From JBBILG01 sp037445085 (GTDB lineage: Bacteria; Pseudomonadota; Gammaproteobacteria; Burkholderiales; Methylophilaceae), in assembly GCA_037445085.1 (NCBI GenBank), contig JBBILG010000090.1, forward strand, positions 1-7,077: DNA of 7,077 nucleotides. The letters are read 5' to 3'. Positions 5,701 through 7,077 of the stretch are shown one piece after another. The stretch's first letter is position 1; each line of letters starts with the position of its first letter. A model generated the notes under the pieces. It made no database searches. It saw only the letters and a program-made list of their open reading frames with translations, and was not told the origin of the DNA. Position numbers and translations under genes: made by a program.

Positions 5701-6891
5701 ATGAACGACATCCTAGAGCAGATCAAACGCGGCTGCGACGAGTTGCTGGTCGAGCAGGAGCTGGTGGAGAAACTCAAGACCAGTCGACCGCTGCGCGTCA
5801 AGGCCGGCTTCGACCCGACCGCGCCGGATCTGCATCTCGGTCATACCGTGCTGATCAACAAGTTGCGTCAGCTGCAGGACATGGGGCATCACGTGCTGTT
5901 CCTCATCGGCGATTTCACCGGCATGATCGGCGACCCCACCGGCAAGAGCGCCACGCGCCCGCCGCTCACGCGCGAGCAGGTGGAGGAGAATGCCAGAACC
6001 TATCAGGAGCAGGTATTCAAGATCCTCAAGCCCGAGCAGACCGAGGTGGTGTTCAACTCCGCCTGGCTCAACGCGCTCGGGGCGGCCGGCATGCTCAGGC
6101 TCGCGGCCAGCCATACCGTTGCGCGCATGCTGGAGCGTGACGATTTCGGCAAGCGCTACCGCAGCGGCCAGCCCATTGCCATCCACGAATTCCTCTACCC
6201 GCTGCTGCAGGGGTACGACTCGGTCGCGCTCCGGGCCGATCTGGAACTGGGCGGCACCGATCAGAAATTCAACCTGCTCGTCGGCCGCGAATTGCAGAAG
6301 CAGGCCGGCCAGCCGCAGCAGTGCATCCTCACCATGCCGCTGCTGGAAGGGCTGGACGGTGTCAACAAGATGTCCAAGTCGCTCGGCAATTACGTCGGCA
6401 TCAACGAGGCGCCGCAGGAAATCTTCGGCAAATTGATGTCGGTGAATGACGATCTGATGTGGAAGTACATCGAGCTGCTTTCCTTCGAGCCGCTTGCCGT
6501 CATCCGCCGGTGGAAGGCCGATGTCGACAACGGCGCCAATCCGCGCGACATCAAGGTGCGTTTCGCGCAGGAAATCGTCGCCCGCTTCCATGGCCGGCAG
6601 GCAGCGGAGCGGGCGCTGGCCGATTTCGAAGCACGCTTCCAGCGCGGCGCCATACCGGAGGATCTGCCCGAGGTGACGGTGCAGGCGGCGGGCGAAACCA
6701 TCACGGTCGCCCACCTGCTCAGGCAGGCCGGGCTGGTGCCCAGCACTGCCGAAGCGGTACGCATGATCGAGCAAGGTGGTGTGCGCCTGGATGGGCAGAA
6801 GGTCTCCGACAAGGCGCTGCAATTGGCGTGCGGTACCACGGTGGTGGCCCAGGTGGGCAAGCGCAGGTTTGCCAAGGTGGTCATCTCCTAA
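5701..6891 (+). CDS. tyrS: Tyrosyl-tRNA synthetase, type 2 (TyrZ-like)
   Basis: The product is 396 residues (Pseudomonas aeruginosa TyrZ about 399). It charges tRNA-Tyr with tyrosine in two ATP-dependent steps. Class I signatures are visible: HLGH at 45-48 in PTAPDLHLGHTV, and KMSKS at 223-227 in VNKMSKSLGN. QGYDSVALRADLELGGTDQKFN (about 170-191) is the tyrosine and tRNA pocket region. The C-terminal 60 residues or so form an S4-type RNA-binding domain (VAHLLRQAGLVPSTAEAVRMIEQ, then VRLDGQKVSD). The KAGFDPTAPDLHLGHTV wording and the length place it in the type-2 subfamily rather than the E. coli TyrS type. The ATG at 5701 fits the family N-terminus (MNDILEQIKRGCDELLVEQEL) and has GAAGG 13 bases before it. 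An in-frame ATG at 5656 would add 15 residues and has GGAGTGA (5639-5645) 10 bases before it, so it cannot be excluded. The gene is followed directly by the strong tandem promoters. Confidence 0.96.
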   Translation: MNDILEQIKRGCDELLVEQELVEKLKTSRPLRVKAGFDPTAPDLHLGHTVLINKLRQLQDMGHHVLFLIGDFTGMIGDPTGKSATRPPLTREQVEENARTYQEQVFKILKPEQTEVVFNSAWLNALGAAGMLRLAASHTVARMLERDDFGKRYRSGQPIAIHEFLYPLLQGYDSVALRADLELGGTDQKFNLLVGRELQKQAGQPQQCILTMPLLEGLDGVNKMSKSLGNYVGINEAPQEIFGKLMSVNDDLMWKYIELLSFEPLAVIRRWKADVDNGANPRDIKVRFAQEIVARFHGRQAAERALADFEARFQRGAIPEDLPEVTVQAAGETITVAHLLRQAGLVPSTAEAVRMIEQGGVRLDGQKVSDKALQLACGTTVVAQVGKRRFAKVVIS

Positions 6892-6905
6892 GAATTTTCC
6901 TTAGG
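6887..6905. repeat. Inverted repeat spanning the tyrS stop codon
   Basis: CCTAAG (6887-6892) and CTTAGG (6900-6905) form a 6-bp perfect inverted repeat with a 7-base loop, AATTTTC. The TAA stop lies in the left arm. There is no T tract after it, so it is a poor intrinsic terminator by itself. It ends 4 bases before the first tandem promoter. Confidence 0.5.
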
Positions 6906-6909
6906 TCTC

Positions 6910-6936
6910 TTGACCGGATTTTCCGGCCTGTAGAAT
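6910..6936 (+). promoter_or_regulatory. Tandem promoter 1, rRNA/tRNA-operon type
   Basis: TTGACC (6910-6915) and TAGAAT (6931-6936) each match five of six consensus positions. The spacer is short, 15 bases. The discriminator that follows is GCGCG, the GC-rich kind associated with growth-rate and ppGpp control of stable-RNA promoters. A small inverted repeat, CCGGA/TCCGG (6914-6926), lies across the end of the -35 box and the spacer. Confidence 0.7.
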
Positions 6937-6967
6937 GCGCGCCTTCGCTCGCCATGGCGAAGCGCGC
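6937..6967 (+). repeat. Inverted repeat over the start site of promoter 1
   Basis: The left arm GCGCGCCTTCGC (6937-6948) pairs with GCGAAGCGCGC (6957-6967) through 11 base pairs with one bulged C and an 8-base loop. A 12-base perfect palindrome, TCGCCATGGCGA (6949-6960), overlaps it and could form instead. If transcription begins near 6943, the RNA would start with the CTTCGC/GCGAAG hairpin. Confidence 0.7.
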
Positions 6968-6990
6968 AAGGGAAGGGTTTCCGTTCCTTC

Positions 6991-7018
6991 TTGACCAGAA
7001 AGAATTGGTCGGTAAAAT
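6991..7018 (+). promoter_or_regulatory. Tandem promoter 2, rRNA/tRNA-operon type
   Basis: TTGACC (6991-6996) and TAAAAT (7013-7018) are separated by 16 bases, the spacing typical of rrn P1 promoters, and are followed by a GCGCG discriminator. The whole element repeats the plan of promoter 1, 81 bases downstream. A 5-bp inverted repeat, GACCA/TGGTC (6993-6997 and 7006-7010), spans the -35 end and the spacer. Confidence 0.75.
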
Positions 7019-7019
7019 G

Positions 7020-7049
7020 CGCGTCCTTGCTGACGAGGCGGCAAGCGCG
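7020..7049 (+). repeat. Inverted repeat over the start site of promoter 2
   Basis: CGCG (7020-7023) and CTTGC (7026-7030) pair with GCAAG (7041-7045) and CGCG (7046-7049), leaving TC bulged and a 10-base loop. It has the same position relative to its -10 box and the same shape as the repeat after promoter 1, with different bases in the stem. Confidence 0.65.
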
Positions 7050-7077
7050 AAGCCACCTGATTTTGACTCTTCGGCGG

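Larger units (their letters stand above)
6892..7077 (+). other. Non-coding upstream region of a probable rRNA operon beyond the window
   Basis: These 186 bases hold no supportable gene. They contain two tandem strong promoters, their inverted repeats, and an extra TTGACT at 7063-7068. In Pseudomonas the tyrS homologue (tyrZ) is followed by a 16S-23S-5S operon (recalled), and the GC-rich discriminators fit a stable-RNA operon. No boxA, mature rRNA or tRNA sequence is inside the window, so a tRNA operon remains possible. Confidence 0.6.

Noticed and set aside
5713..6822. Open frame of 369 codons on the - strand opposite tyrS
   Set aside because: It is antisense to an intact TyrRS with both class I signatures; no ribosome site or family resemblance is seen.
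7060..7077. boxA-like antitermination site (TGACTCTTC) of an rRNA leader
   Set aside because: Only a short CTCTT core resembles boxA, the TTAACA part is absent, and the same bases fit a third -35 box better.
1..7077. Mobile element, phage, CRISPR array or defence system
   Set aside because: No transposase, integrase, regular repeat-spacer array or terminal repeats are visible, and all genes are recognised housekeeping or envelope families of similar composition.

Overview
The window is about 7.1 kb of GC-rich, densely packed bacterial chromosome and looks like core genome rather than a mobile or accessory region. The gene families and their order (argC, a membrane coiled-coil protein, bactofilin, erpA, then anmK, an M23 peptidase and a type-2 tyrS) recall the block known from Pseudomonas and related Gammaproteobacteria. 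A non-enteric gammaproteobacterium is therefore the best guess. I cannot name a genus from the sequence.

Layout. Positions 1-1667 (+ strand): the last 56 codons of argC, overlapped by a gene for a single-pass membrane coiled-coil protein (DUF6776-like), then a small bactofilin, then erpA (A-type Fe-S carrier) behind what looks like its own sigma-70 promoter. Positions 1676-1728: a large inverted repeat that can serve as a terminator in both directions, because the next genes converge on it. Positions 1750-5616 (- strand): gltA (citrate synthase) with its own candidate promoter, anmK (anhydro-MurNAc kinase, TTG start) and a membrane-anchored M23/LytM peptidase. Positions 5701-6891 (+ strand): tyrS, transcribed divergently from the peptidase gene. 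Positions 6892-7077: no gene, but two strong tandem promoters with GC-rich discriminators, each carrying its own inverted repeats, and perhaps a third -35 element at the very edge. This is the expected look of the start of an rRNA (or tRNA) operon just beyond the window.

How the genes fit together. Three products concern the cell envelope: bactofilin (a polymerising scaffold), the M23 peptidase (a murein hydrolase) and AnmK (recycling of anhydro-MurNAc released from murein). The DUF6776-like membrane coiled-coil protein beside bactofilin may belong with them. ErpA, citrate synthase, ArgC and TyrRS are housekeeping functions in Fe-S maturation, the TCA cycle, arginine synthesis and translation. 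Coding sequences are intact, with all recognisable catalytic residues present. I see no insertion sequence, CRISPR array, phage gene or clearly new system. The points most worth a second look are the promoter array at the right end, the position of gltA inside an otherwise conserved block, the promoter hidden in the end of the bactofilin gene, and the membrane coiled-coil/bactofilin pair.
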